NCBI GenBank assembly: GCA_002373675.1
Contig: DFLF01000005.1
Coordinates: 1-64,000, forward strand
Source of the DNA: Pseudobutyrivibrio sp. UBA3626
GTDB taxonomy: Bacteria > Bacillota > Clostridia > Lachnospirales > Lachnospiraceae
Direction: 5' to 3'
Length of the DNA: 64,000 nucleotides
The position numbers and the translations under genes are program-made. This document shows positions 32,644 through 42,157 of the stretch, in pieces (within the stretch, counting starts at the first letter, position 1; each line of letters opens with the position of its first letter). Below the pieces are notes generated by a model. It searched no databases and was not told the origin of the DNA. It saw nothing but the letters and a program-made list of their open reading frames with translations.

Positions 32644-33914
32644 GATTCTTCACCTTCCTTAATTATAAATCCGCCACTCTCTAACTTGCCTTGAGGAAAG
32701 TCCTCTTCAGTTGTCACACCGCTAATTGCAGTGTTCTTACCTACTGTCACATTAGCAGGAATAGTTGAATTCTCACCTATTACTGCAAGATCAAATGCAT
32801 ATACGCTAGCATTAAGCTTACTTTCGGCTGATTCGCCAAATCCTATCTTAGCATTCTCACCAATCTCGCAATCTTCTGCAATGATTGATTTCTCTACCTG
32901 GGCTCCCTTCTTAATAACGGTATTCTTCATTATTATAGAATCTACTACCGAAGCTCCTTCTTCAATCACAACTCCAGCTCCAAGAACTGAATTCTCAACT
33001 CTACCATATATCTCATTACCTGCACCGGTAATTGATTTCTTGACTGATGCTGTTGATGCAATATACTGCGGTTCAATCTGATTCTGCTTCGTATATATCT
33101 TCCAGAATTCTTCATATAGATTAAATTCCGGAATCAAATCGATAAGCTCCATATTAGCTTCCCAATAAGAACCAAGTGTTCCTACATCTTTCCAATAACC
33201 ATTAAATTCATAAGCAAATATTCGCTCTCCGTTCTCATGGCAATATGGGATGATATGTTTACCGAAATCGCAACCGTTCTGATCCTTCATGGTAATAAGT
33301 GCATCTCTAAGAACCGGCCAGCTGAAAATGTAAATTCCCATTGAAGCCAAATTACTCTTAGGTTTAGCCGGCTTCTCTTCAAATTCATTAATCTTACCAT
33401 TTTCATCTGTAACAACGATTCCAAAACGGCTTGCCTCTTCCATTGGAACAGGCATTGCTGCTATTGTTACACTTGCCTGATTCTGTTTGTGCAAATCAAG
33501 CATAGCTTCGTAATCCATCTTGTATATATGATCACCAGATAGTATAAGTACATAATCCGGATCATATCCTTCGATATATTTGATATTCTGATATATAGCA
33601 TTGGCGGTTCCTGTATACCACTCTGCATTGTCGCTCTTCTCATATGGCGGAAGAACAGTAACACCACCATTGTTACGATCAAGATCCCAGGGTATTCCAA
33701 TTCCTATATGTGTATTAAGTCTAAGAGGCTGATACTGAGTAAGGACACCAACAGTATCAATACCCGAATTAATACAGTTACTCAGTGGAAAATCAATAAT
33801 CCTGTACTTTCCACCAAACGCAACAGCTGGTTTTGCAACATCGGAAGTAAGAACTCCCAACCTGCTTCCCTGGCCACCAGCGAGAAGCATTGCTATCATT
33901 TCTTTCTTTCCCAT
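32640..33914 (-). CDS. glgC: Glucose-1-phosphate adenylyltransferase GlgC
   Basis: GlgC makes ADP-glucose from ATP and glucose 1-phosphate, the committed step of glycogen synthesis. I start at ATG 33914 (AGGTGATT just upstream), which gives 424 residues beginning MGKKEMIAMLLAGGQGSRLG; a longer open frame upstream has no family similarity. Key parts are the GGQGSRLG loop, KPAVAFGGKYRIIDFPLSNC, WYTGTANAIYQN, SGDHIYKMDY and FEEKPAKPKSNLAS. The C-terminal beta-helix is complete. The gene overlaps glgD by four bases and has its own promoter. Confidence 0.97.
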   Translation of the reverse strand: MGKKEMIAMLLAGGQGSRLGVLTSDVAKPAVAFGGKYRIIDFPLSNCINSGIDTVGVLTQYQPLRLNTHIGIGIPWDLDRNNGGVTVLPPYEKSDNAEWYTGTANAIYQNIKYIEGYDPDYVLILSGDHIYKMDYEAMLDLHKQNQASVTIAAMPVPMEEASRFGIVVTDENGKINEFEEKPAKPKSNLASMGIYIFSWPVLRDALITMKDQNGCDFGKHIIPYCHENGERIFAYEFNGYWKDVGTLGSYWEANMELIDLIPEFNLYEEFWKIYTKQNQIEPQYIASTASVKKSITGAGNEIYGRVENSVLGAGVVIEEGASVVDSIIMKNTVIKKGAQVEKSIIAEDCEIGENAKIGFGESAESKLNASVYAFDLAVIGENSTIPANVTVGKNTAISGVTTEEDFPQGKLESGGFIIKEGEES

Positions 33915-33990
33915 ACCAATCACCTCATGTCTTTTCTTTCTAGTAATAATTCTTGCAACTAGCTCTATATGCAAGTTATACGATATATTA

Positions 33991-34019
33991 AGTATAACTA
34001 TTTCGCTGTTTCTTTGCAA
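33991..34019 (-). promoter_or_regulatory. Sigma-A promoter of glgC-glgD
   Basis: Minus strand TTGCAA (34014-34019), 17-base spacer, TATACT (33991-33996), about 75 bases before the glgC ATG. Confidence 0.75.
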
Positions 34020-34125
34020 CAATTATTCCTAAAATGTTAAAAAATCTTTTTTGTTTTTGTGCAAATTGCATACTCATTCTACAAAAAACACTATATGTGG
34101 TATATGACCTATCCTGATTATTCAT

Positions 34126-34165
34126 AAAAAAACATCGAATGAGCGAAATTAACGCCATTCGATGT
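34126..34165 (-). terminator. Terminator of the PHP phosphoesterase gene
   Basis: Minus strand ACATCGAATG pairs with CATTCGATGT with further GCG/CGC pairs inside the loop, followed by TTTTTT. It lies about 30 bases after the stop. Confidence 0.9.
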
Positions 34166-34196
34166 AAGTTGCATACTATTAATAACACCATATATA

Positions 34197-34979
34197 TTAA
34201 TCATTCATATACTTCTTATATTCTGTTTTTCTTCCAATTGTTCTAGCAAAGGCTCCTGCCTTATTATAGAAGAAAAATCCATATACAAGCAATTTATTAG
34301 CCTTACCAAGGTGATCTTTGATTGTGCCATACCATCTTCTGCCTTCAATAGAAGTTGCTCCTCCTGACTTAATATAGTCAATAAGATCATCCTCGCTTCT
34401 TATATCGGCATCTAATGAAGTTATAGCTGTTCCTACACTTGAAGATCTGTGAGAGTCACTACCTGCAAACATTTGCTTATTGTAAAAACCAGCAATCCGG
34501 GCTGCCTTATCATTATCAACATAATCTTCGCAGGAATTAAATCCCTCAATAAAATCAAATTCCTTAGTAATACTTCTATCCTTCTTAAATTTTCCAGTTC
34601 TATATATACTAAGAAAATTCTCACCATAAGGATGAGCCGGACCAAGTATTCCGCCATGAGAATGAACAACTTCAATAAGCTTTTCTATGGAAAGACCTCT
34701 TTTTTCCATAAGAATAGAATCATCATTTGAAGGAAGAACAACAATAAAGTGGCCTGCATTAAAGGTATCATATTCTATCCCTTTAAGAACGACAAAATCT
34801 TTATATTTCCTGCCACAAATATTATCTTTCCAATATCTGTATCCATTATAAGAGTTGTGGTCTGTAATAAGCATCCCATCAAACCCCTGATCCCTTAGTA
34901 ATTTAATATATTCTTCTACACTTACCTTAGAATCCGATGAGCCTTCATGTGTATGACAATGCATGTCGAATTTCATCAT
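34197..34979 (-). CDS. PHP-domain metal-dependent phosphoesterase
   Basis: The PHP fold hydrolyses phosphoesters using a cluster of metals bound by His and Asp. The 260-residue protein shows the four PHP motifs: HCHTHEGS near residue 7, ITDHNS near 39, GPAHPYG near 117 and the C-terminal GSDSHR near 172. It resembles YciV/TrpH-type 3',5'-nucleotide phosphatases in size and motifs. Two ATGs adjoin; 34976 is better spaced from AGGTGA. It follows the PRPP synthetase gene by 11 bases and ends in a strong terminator. Confidence 0.88.
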   Translation of the reverse strand: MMKFDMHCHTHEGSSDSKVSVEEYIKLLRDQGFDGMLITDHNSYNGYRYWKDNICGRKYKDFVVLKGIEYDTFNAGHFIVVLPSNDDSILMEKRGLSIEKLIEVVHSHGGILGPAHPYGENFLSIYRTGKFKKDRSITKEFDFIEGFNSCEDYVDNDKAARIAGFYNKQMFAGSDSHRSSSVGTAITSLDADIRSEDDLIDYIKSGGATSIEGRRWYGTIKDHLGKANKLLVYGFFFYNKAGAFARTIGRKTEYKKYMND

Positions 34980-34990
34980 ATCACCTCTTG

Positions 34991-36166
34991 CTATTTGCTG
35001 TTATAAGATTTAACAAGCCTCTTAATCCTATCATATGGATTGAGAAGATCACTAATTGAACAATCATGGTTAAGAGTATCAACTATAAGAGCAATATATT
35101 TACTCATATCACAATTGATATAATATTCTCTCTTAAGAAGATCTGGTGTCTGATACGTTAAGTTAGTTGTTACTAGACGATAAATCAAGCCCTCTTCATA
35201 TGCCTTATCAAACTTCTCTAAACCATTTGTAAATAATCCGAATGTTGAAATAAGGAAAATTCTTGCAGCTTTTCTCTTCTTAAGTTCAGTTGCAACATCT
35301 ATCATACTTTCACCAGAAGAAATCATATCATCAACAATGAATACATCTTTGCCTTCTACTGAAGAACCAAGGAACTCATGTGCAACAATTGGATTACGTC
35401 CATCAACAACCTTAGAGTAATCTCTTCTCTTATAGAACATTCCCATGTCAACGCCAAGGACACCAGCAAGATAAACTGCTCTGTCTGTAGCACCTTCATC
35501 AGGAGAAATAATCATTAAGTGTTCTGGATCAATTTTAATATCATCTACATTATTGAGGATTCCCTTTACAAATTGGTATGATGGTTGAACTGTCTCAAAT
35601 CCAGATAATGGAATTGCATTCTGTACCCTTGGATCATGCGCATCAAATGTAATAATATTAGTTACACCCATTGCTACAAGTTCCTGTAAAGCGAGAGCAC
35701 AATCGAGTGACTCACGAGATGTACGTCTATGTTGTCTGCTTTCATATAAGAAAGGAATGATAACAGTAATACGTCTGGCTTTACCACCTACTGCTGCAAT
35801 TATTCTCTTCATATCAGCATAATGGTCATCTGGAGACATATGATTAGTATGACCACAAAGGGAATATGTCAAACTATAATTGGTAACATCAACCATAATG
35901 AACAAATCAAGTCCTCTTATTGATTGAGCAAGAGTACCCTTTGCTTCTCCGGTGCCAAAACGAGGTACACTGGCCTCTACTATATACGATTCTAATTTGT
36001 ATCCTTGCCTTGATACTTCATCATAAGTCTCTGTATCTCTCTTTGCCCTCCAGCTAACGAGATATTCGTCGATTCTTTTTCCTAACTCCTCACAACTCTT
36101 AAGGGGAATCAATCCTAAAGAACCATAAGAAGGCGTATTCTTTACATAATTCTCATCACTTGGCAT
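34991..36166 (-). CDS. prs: Ribose-phosphate pyrophosphokinase (PRPP synthetase) with N-terminal extension
   Basis: The enzyme makes PRPP from ribose 5-phosphate and ATP for nucleotide, His and Trp synthesis. The two Prs domains are present, with the ATP-loop-like HYADMKRIIAAVGGKARRIT and YESRQHRR segment, FDAHDPRVQNAIP, and the PRPP-binding loop VFIVDDMISSGESM. At 391 residues it is longer than the usual 310-320; about 60 extra residues lie at the N-terminus (LKSCEELGKRIDEYLVSWRA). This longer type occurs in several Clostridia. It lies downstream of the replication genes. Confidence 0.92.
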   Translation of the reverse strand: MPSDENYVKNTPSYGSLGLIPLKSCEELGKRIDEYLVSWRAKRDTETYDEVSRQGYKLESYIVEASVPRFGTGEAKGTLAQSIRGLDLFIMVDVTNYSLTYSLCGHTNHMSPDDHYADMKRIIAAVGGKARRITVIIPFLYESRQHRRTSRESLDCALALQELVAMGVTNIITFDAHDPRVQNAIPLSGFETVQPSYQFVKGILNNVDDIKIDPEHLMIISPDEGATDRAVYLAGVLGVDMGMFYKRRDYSKVVDGRNPIVAHEFLGSSVEGKDVFIVDDMISSGESMIDVATELKKRKAARIFLISTFGLFTNGLEKFDKAYEEGLIYRLVTTNLTYQTPDLLKREYYINCDMSKYIALIVDTLNHDCSISDLLNPYDRIKRLVKSYNSK

Positions 36167-36192
36167 TATTAATCCTCCGATTTCTTTAATAA

Positions 36193-37170
36193 CTAATTGT
36201 TCTCTAACGCTTTCTTCTGAATTCGTATGTCCTTTCCAAAAAGCATCATAATATTGAATTGACTAATTCTTGAAAATGTTCTTTCTGAATATATCTCCAT
36301 TAATTCCTGGAGTGATAAATTCGTGGAAATAACAGTACTATTGCCACGAAGTAAGCGTTCATTAATACATGTAAAAATCTTAGACGAAGTATAAGAATTA
36401 ACAAATTCTGTACCTAAGTCATCAATAATAAGTACATCACAGCTATAAACATTCTCGCTGGTTTGTTCTAATATTTCGTCTCTATTAAATGTCTCTTTCT
36501 CAAATACTTTAATTAGTTCGTCTGCTGTAAAATAGATGACTGAATAGGACTTATCAAGTAAGTCTTTCGCTATACAATGTGTAAGATATGTCTTGCCAAT
36601 TCCCGGCTTTCCATATATAAGAATATTGTCTTGTCCTGTGAAATTATCACAGAAGTCTTTACATTTCATAAGTACATTCTTAGCATTATCATAAGCAGAG
36701 ACATTATCTTTAATCTCTTCTTTACTATAATAATCAAGATTGAAATTATCAAAATTCTCTTCGTTTATAACTTTATCAAGTCTGCTTTGGGAATATATTT
36801 TGTCGATAGCAGCTTGCTTAAAGCAGTGACAAGGCTTTCCATTAATAAACCCTGTATCTTTACAATCCTTGCATACATATTTAGGTGTCAAATCATCTAA
36901 AGAATATCCAAGTCCATTAATAATTTCTTCCTTTTCGGCTTTAAGCAAGGCTACCTTTTGTTTTAATTCATCTAGCGCTTTATAATTGCCACTTAGCATC
37001 TCTTTTGAAGCCTTAACACTTTCTCTTGCGACATTTTCATCTATCTCAGATAATCTGGGATTCTTACTATAAATCTCGTTCTTTATCTTGGTACTTTCAA
37101 AAACATCATTAAATTGTCTGTCTGAATATTCTCGCATTATACTTTCGTATTGAGAATTCGTAAGTGACAT
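36193..37170 (-). CDS. DnaI/DnaC-like replicative helicase loader
   Basis: The 325-residue protein should load the replicative helicase (DnaB-type) at origins or stalled forks. A small zinc-binding segment CKDCKDTGFINGKPCHC is at about 111-127. The C-terminal AAA+ domain has Walker A GKPGIGKTYL (about 186-195), Walker B VLIIDDLG (about 248-255) and a sensor STNLS. The N-terminal 100 residues are helical. It starts 12 bases after the DnaD-like gene, matching the dnaB/dnaD-dnaI pairing seen in Firmicutes. Its GGAG site is good. Confidence 0.9.
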   Translation of the reverse strand: MSLTNSQYESIMREYSDRQFNDVFESTKIKNEIYSKNPRLSEIDENVARESVKASKEMLSGNYKALDELKQKVALLKAEKEEIINGLGYSLDDLTPKYVCKDCKDTGFINGKPCHCFKQAAIDKIYSQSRLDKVINEENFDNFNLDYYSKEEIKDNVSAYDNAKNVLMKCKDFCDNFTGQDNILIYGKPGIGKTYLTHCIAKDLLDKSYSVIYFTADELIKVFEKETFNRDEILEQTSENVYSCDVLIIDDLGTEFVNSYTSSKIFTCINERLLRGNSTVISTNLSLQELMEIYSERTFSRISQFNIMMLFGKDIRIQKKALENN

Positions 37171-37182
37171 ATTATCTCCTAA

Positions 37183-38220
37183 CTAATTCTTATTAACAAG
37201 CGTCTTCTCTAAATCATCGAAATTATATTCTCTTGAGTCAAAGTTATTAAATCTGTTGCTTTGAGTAACTGACTTGGTACTTCTAACAGAAGCATTCTTA
37301 AACTTCTTCTTGTATTCTTCATCAATTGCTCTTACATCATCTAAGGTCTTAACTTTGTGACTTACCCAATTATCAATAATCTTGTCAGCATACTCAAAGT
37401 TGGGCTTGTTAGTATTAACTATTGTTCTTCGACATGCTTCTTCTATAACATCATCGCTTAAGCTAAGCTTCTTCCATTTCTGAACATACTCAAGCTCAGA
37501 CTTAATAAGACTTCGGTTATTAATTCCAAAGGACTTACATATATTATAGTAGGCATCAGAATGCTGTATAGTATCTTCTTTCGCTTCCTCAACTGAAGAA
37601 ATATTATTAGAGGCCCAGTCAAGGGCAATTCTATCCATGTATTTAATACTCGGATGTCCCTTATCAATACAATACTCTACAAGATACGTAACAAGCTCTG
37701 TTGAAAAATGCAAATCCGCAGTCCAGTATATAATATAGTTAAGATCTGTTACTGTTAAATTATGACCTAAGTACTTCTCAATAACAAATAACAGTTCATC
37801 CATCTTATCATCTTCTTTGAAGCGGTTCATCTGCGTTATGCTATACTCCTGCCTCATTGGAAGAGGGCTTCTAGTCTGATATTCACTATCATTAACCTGT
37901 GATGAACATTTGTTGGGATTACCTGATGGCTCTAAGAAACAGATTCCCGTCAATTCACCTGAAGAATTATATTCAAGAGAAAGAAGCTTACACTTCTCCC
38001 AATAAGAAAGTGCACGCTTAACATCTCTCTCTGTGTGATCCAATTTCTCTGCAAGAACGCTAATATCTATATCCAGTTCATCCTGACCAAGCAATCTAAG
38101 TAGATATAAATATATCTTGACAAACTCCCCATTGGCATCTTTCATATATTCATCTATAAACGCATTGGATACACAAGTAACTCCTGACTCGTTACTTGTA
38201 TGTAATGTTATGTCTGCCAT
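37183..38220 (-). CDS. DnaD/DnaB-type replication initiation protein
   Basis: The 345-residue protein has an N-terminal winged-helix region (about 20-110, with a helix-turn-helix pattern LAEKLDHTERDVKRALSYW) and DnaB_2/DnaD C-terminal helical domains (about 120-305). The final block has the conserved YxxxxxxNW-type pattern in KPNFEYADKIIDNW. Proteins of this class remodel origin DNA and recruit the helicase loader, here the next gene. The upstream region has a cluster of DnaA-box-like sites. Confidence 0.88.
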   Translation of the reverse strand: MADITLHTSNESGVTCVSNAFIDEYMKDANGEFVKIYLYLLRLLGQDELDIDISVLAEKLDHTERDVKRALSYWEKCKLLSLEYNSSGELTGICFLEPSGNPNKCSSQVNDSEYQTRSPLPMRQEYSITQMNRFKEDDKMDELLFVIEKYLGHNLTVTDLNYIIYWTADLHFSTELVTYLVEYCIDKGHPSIKYMDRIALDWASNNISSVEEAKEDTIQHSDAYYNICKSFGINNRSLIKSELEYVQKWKKLSLSDDVIEEACRRTIVNTNKPNFEYADKIIDNWVSHKVKTLDDVRAIDEEYKKKFKNASVRSTKSVTQSNRFNNFDSREYNFDDLEKTLVNKN

Positions 38221-38339
38221 ATAATCATTTTCCTCTTTTCCAAAACCCTAGATGGATTTTAACACATTAGGATGTAGAATAAAAGCCTTAAAAAGTCCAC
38301 AAAGCCAGTATTTTCAAGGCTTCAGAGGATGTCAAAAAA

Positions 38340-38436
38340 AGTGGATAACTCCGTGAAACCTTAGTAAAAATCACATAAAATAATCCACATCCTATGTAGA
38401 TAAATCTTTAACATAAAATGTGGATTATGTGGATAA
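38340..38436. promoter_or_regulatory. Cluster of four DnaA-box-like sites upstream of the DnaD-like gene
   Basis: TGTGGATAA at 38428-38436 is a perfect DnaA box (complement TTATCCACA). AGTGGATAA (38340-38348), TAATCCACA (38381-38389) and TGTGGATTA (38419-38427) each differ by one base. TAATCCACAT and ATGTGGATTA (38381-38390 and 38418-38427) also form an inverted repeat which, on the minus strand, is followed by TTTTATG, so it could double as the murC terminator. Confidence 0.6.
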
Positions 38437-39816
38437 CTATTTTGCAAGCAACTCATCCGCGACTTTTACTATATCTCCGGCACCCATAGTTATTAACAAG
38501 TCATTGTTTATACATTTTTTTAAAATAAATTCTTCAATTTCTGAAAATGTATCAAAATAATACACTTCTGTGCCATATTTCTCTATTTCCTTTAATAAAT
38601 CCATGGAAGAAATATTATAAATATCTTTTTCTCTGGCAGCATATATCTTAGAAAGAATCACAATATCTGCTAGAGACAACGCTTTTGCTATGTCTTTAAG
38701 AAGCGCTTTAGTTCTTGTATATGTATGAGGCTGGAACACACATACAACTCTCTCATGTGGATATTTCTTGGCAGATTCGAGTGTAACCTTTATCTCCGTT
38801 GGATGATGAGCATAGTCGTCAAATACATTTATACCATTAATAGTTCCTTTATGCTCAAATCTTCTATCAGCACCTCTGAACTTCTCTAAGCCAGTCTTAA
38901 TAGTACTGTCATTAATACCAAACTTCTTACAAAAAAGAATAGTTGCAAGTGCATTACTTATATTGTGCTCTCCCGGCACGCCAAGATGTATCTCTTCTAG
39001 CTCGTCACCGAGATATACCGGTATGAATACTCCGTTTCCAAAATCATCATATGAAATATTCTTAGCATAACAATCAGCATCTGCAGTTGTCCCAAATGTA
39101 ACTACTTCAGCCTTGGTACCCTCTGTAATCTCTGCTACATCAGGTATATCCTTGTTGATTATGATACAGCCCGTATCTGATGTATTGTTTGCAAATTTGT
39201 TAAATGACTTTCTGATATCATTAATATCCTTAAAGAAATCAAGATGATCTTCTTCCACATTAAGAATAATAGAATACTTAGGATAGAATTCATGATAGCT
39301 ATTAGTATATTCACAGGCTTCTGTAATAAATGTATCAGAATTACCAACGTGAATATTACTATTTATTGCTGAGAAAAACCCTCCTATAGAAATGGTAGGA
39401 TCCTCTTTAGTTTCTAAAAGCACCTGACTAATCATTGAAGTGGTACTTGTCTTTCCATGGGTTCCAGCAACAGCTATGGTATTCTCAAAGTTTGCCATAA
39501 CCTGTCCTAAAAATTGTGCTCGTGTAAGGCAAGGAATATTTTTCTCCCTTACGGCTATTAACTCAGGATTATTCTCTCTTATTGCAGCTGTATATACAAC
39601 ACAATCTATATCATCAGTAATATTCTCTGCCTTCTGTGGAAATTTTATATTAGCGCCAAGTCTAACTAAATTATCAGTATATAAAGACTTATTATTATCA
39701 GAACCTGTAACATTAAATCCTCTCTTAATCAGAATCTGTGCCAGTCCACTCATACTGACTCCGCCAATTCCTATAAAATGAAAATGTTTTGGATCATTAA
39801 AATCAATTTTATACAT
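38437..39816 (-). CDS. murC: UDP-N-acetylmuramate-L-alanine ligase MurC
   Basis: MurC adds the first amino acid of the peptidoglycan stem peptide. The 459-residue protein has the N-terminal UDP-binding domain (HFIGIGGVSMSGLAQIL near 13-29), the ATP-binding P-loop GTHGKTSTTSM near 117-127, the central HHPTEIKVTL region and the C-terminal Rossmann-like domain. It follows the esterase gene's... reading order as the next gene upstream being none: the carboxylesterase (39831) is immediately upstream in transcription, with a 14-base gap. Its GGAG site supports ATG 39816. Confidence 0.97.
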   Translation of the reverse strand: MYKIDFNDPKHFHFIGIGGVSMSGLAQILIKRGFNVTGSDNNKSLYTDNLVRLGANIKFPQKAENITDDIDCVVYTAAIRENNPELIAVREKNIPCLTRAQFLGQVMANFENTIAVAGTHGKTSTTSMISQVLLETKEDPTISIGGFFSAINSNIHVGNSDTFITEACEYTNSYHEFYPKYSIILNVEEDHLDFFKDINDIRKSFNKFANNTSDTGCIIINKDIPDVAEITEGTKAEVVTFGTTADADCYAKNISYDDFGNGVFIPVYLGDELEEIHLGVPGEHNISNALATILFCKKFGINDSTIKTGLEKFRGADRRFEHKGTINGINVFDDYAHHPTEIKVTLESAKKYPHERVVCVFQPHTYTRTKALLKDIAKALSLADIVILSKIYAAREKDIYNISSMDLLKEIEKYGTEVYYFDTFSEIEEFILKKCINNDLLITMGAGDIVKVADELLAK

Positions 39817-39830
39817 ATTATTCTCCGTTC

Positions 39831-41210
39831 TTATCTGCGTCTAAATAACATAGTGGATACAGTCTTAGCCACACTAACTCTCTGGATATGGCACCCATCA
39901 TCTCCAAAATGCATATATCTGTGTAAAGCATCAGTAGTACTATCCCATACAACAATACTTTCTTCATCTGCCCCATAATCCATATTGGGATTGGATGTCT
40001 TGGCAAAATTAGTCAAATATCTTATCATCTGTCTGCTTAATTCTCTATCAACATCCGTAAATTCTCTCCAGCAATTATCTAGAGAACCAAACCAGTACCA
40101 CAGGTCTGACGAATGCCATGCCCCTTTATTATCTCCAGGAAGCTGGCGACAGAAGTGATATGTATATGCTCTGGCATTTTTATCTTCTTTATGTTCAGAT
40201 GAATATGCCGCCATATTCTTCCCCCATGAGCTTACCATTTCAAAGAATACTGTTGTTAAAATATCTTCACTATTAGAACCAATAATTATAGGCACGTGAT
40301 TATAGTTGCCGCTCTTGTAATCATCAACTCTAGACTTTCTAACAATAACATTATCAATTACCGGACCAGCAAGAACTCCAACATTTTTTACCTCAAGACA
40401 AACTTTAATCCAACTCTCAACCATTATCTTTGGATCACATTTTTTGAAGTCCTCAATATTATCAACATTACATTTGTCCATAATCTTACGCCAAAAGCTG
40501 TATGTCTGGTCTGGATGTTTTGGTGCAACAAATGTTGATACTCCACCACCTGAACTTAGAACTGCCTTATGGAACAAACCTTTTGTAGATGGACAGAGAA
40601 TTAAATGAGTAACGCTCATTGCACCGGCAGACTGTCCCATTAAAGTAACATTGCCCGGATCTCCGCCAAAGATTTCTATATTGTGATTAATCCATTCTAG
40701 TGCTGTTAATTGATCATATAATCCAAAATTACCTATACGTCCTTTGTCAGATGCAAGCTCTGGAAGGCACATAAATCCAAATGGTCCTAATCTGTAATTA
40801 ATTGTTACGGCAACTACACCCTTTTCAACCCACTTGGTTGGATCAAACACTTTCTCATCACTTGAACCTGTAGAAAAAGAACCTCCATGAATATATACTA
40901 TTACAGGTTTCTTCTGACCATATAGGTTATCATTATCATCTGTACTTGTGTATACATTAAGAAAGAGACAATCCTCCGAATAAGTAAAGTCAACTCCTTC
41001 TCTAAATTCCCTGTAATAAAACTGTTTCTCAGGAATCTTGCTTTCATCAACAAATGCTCTTGGTTGATAAGAACATGCCCCGAAAGACTGAAAATTCTTA
41101 AGACATTCATCAAGATTTTCTATTCTATTCCATCTTGGTTCTTCTATAGGATATTCCCATCTAGAAGCTGTTGCATATCTAATACCTTTAAATGCAATTA
41201 TTCTACTCAT
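39831..41210 (-). CDS. Type B carboxylesterase/lipase family protein
   Basis: An alpha/beta hydrolase of the carboxylesterase (PF00135) family. I start at ATG 41210 (AGGTGAT upstream), giving 459 residues; a frame extending 15 codons upstream overlaps the preceding gene. Visible are the oxyanion-hole region VIVYIHGGSFSTGSS, the nucleophile elbow GQSAGA, the acid in the region near SNSEDI and a final His in a CHI- or LHRYMH-type segment, which is less certain. No signal peptide is present, so it acts in the cytosol. Substrates could be plant- or drug-derived esters. It lies between a membrane gene and murC. Confidence 0.88.
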   Translation of the reverse strand: MSRIIAFKGIRYATASRWEYPIEEPRWNRIENLDECLKNFQSFGACSYQPRAFVDESKIPEKQFYYREFREGVDFTYSEDCLFLNVYTSTDDNDNLYGQKKPVIVYIHGGSFSTGSSDEKVFDPTKWVEKGVVAVTINYRLGPFGFMCLPELASDKGRIGNFGLYDQLTALEWINHNIEIFGGDPGNVTLMGQSAGAMSVTHLILCPSTKGLFHKAVLSSGGGVSTFVAPKHPDQTYSFWRKIMDKCNVDNIEDFKKCDPKIMVESWIKVCLEVKNVGVLAGPVIDNVIVRKSRVDDYKSGNYNHVPIIIGSNSEDILTTVFFEMVSSWGKNMAAYSSEHKEDKNARAYTYHFCRQLPGDNKGAWHSSDLWYWFGSLDNCWREFTDVDRELSRQMIRYLTNFAKTSNPNMDYGADEESIVVWDSTTDALHRYMHFGDDGCHIQRVSVAKTVSTMLFRRR

Positions 41211-41223
41211 GTCATCACCTTTT

Positions 41224-42144
41224 TTAACTAAATAAATTATTGAGGAAGAATCCATTCATAATATCATCTTCATTAATCATCACATATGTTATACACCAGT
41301 TAGTCATAATTGTAACTGTATACATAAGGTGGAATGTGACAATCCACTCATGCTTTATTGGTGCCTTCTTATTAATAAAATCAATAAGTCGCTCCAGACA
41401 CAAAAATATAAAAAAGAAATATATTATTATTCTCGCCACAAGAAGGAATTCACCAGCTCCAGGCATATTATATAATTGATAGAAAAACTGTGCCACAGCC
41501 CCAATACCTGGAATAAAAGTTAGTATTCCAAATACTGTTCCTCCCATAACAACAACCCAGTAACATACATACACCACATTAGAGAAATGTTTTGGAAGTT
41601 TAATCCTTTTATATCTAAATAAAAGGTATGGAATAATACATAGTGACAAACTTATTATAAATACAAGAAATGCGATTCTTATATCTTTCTGGATAACTCC
41701 CCAATAAGCAAATGACGTATTATATCCCACTGACACAAAGTAAACAGTTGCTATGTAGTTACTTCCAAAAGGCAAATATCTTATTATGGGTGTAACGGCA
41801 ATTGAAAGATTCGTCACAAGAAAGATTATCCATTCAACCCATGTCATGCTATAGGTTCCACTTTGAAAGAATTTGGAAAATGTGTCTCCTCTCTCCAAAT
41901 CAAATGATATTGTATCAAAATGAAACACGGCCATTAATAAAAATCTAAGAACAAAATAGCCCACTATTCCGGCAACTATCATTACAGAATAAAATATAAC
42001 CTTCTTCCACATGCCATTTGTTGTACAATATGGCTCTCCTTTTCTTGCCGGAGCAGGATCAGGAAAGAATGTATCCAGCGCCCAATCAACTATTCTTTTT
42101 ATAAAATTATAGACAGCTTTATATGCGCGATTAAGCTTTTTCAT
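41224..42144 (-). CDS. Uncharacterised multi-pass membrane protein
   Basis: I do not recognise this 306-residue protein. It has about six membrane segments, for example at about 48-72 (IFYSVMIVAGIVGYFVLRFL), 102-120, 155-176, 192-212, 235-254 and 270-290, and a positively charged cytoplasmic N-terminus (KLNRAYKAVYNFIKRIV). No transporter signature was seen. It lies 13 bases after the Na/Pi cotransporter gene and 13 bases before the esterase, so it is likely cotranscribed with both. Confidence 0.7.
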   Translation of the reverse strand: MKKLNRAYKAVYNFIKRIVDWALDTFFPDPAPARKGEPYCTTNGMWKKVIFYSVMIVAGIVGYFVLRFLLMAVFHFDTISFDLERGDTFSKFFQSGTYSMTWVEWIIFLVTNLSIAVTPIIRYLPFGSNYIATVYFVSVGYNTSFAYWGVIQKDIRIAFLVFIISLSLCIIPYLLFRYKRIKLPKHFSNVVYVCYWVVVMGGTVFGILTFIPGIGAVAQFFYQLYNMPGAGEFLLVARIIIYFFFIFLCLERLIDFINKKAPIKHEWIVTFHLMYTVTIMTNWCITYVMINEDDIMNGFFLNNLFS

Positions 42145-42157
42145 TCATGACACCGAA

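Noticed and set aside
38221..38436. Chromosomal replication origin
   Set aside because: DnaA-like boxes cluster here, but there is no dnaA or dnaN neighbour, no clear AT-rich unwinding region beyond background and no strand switch in gene direction.
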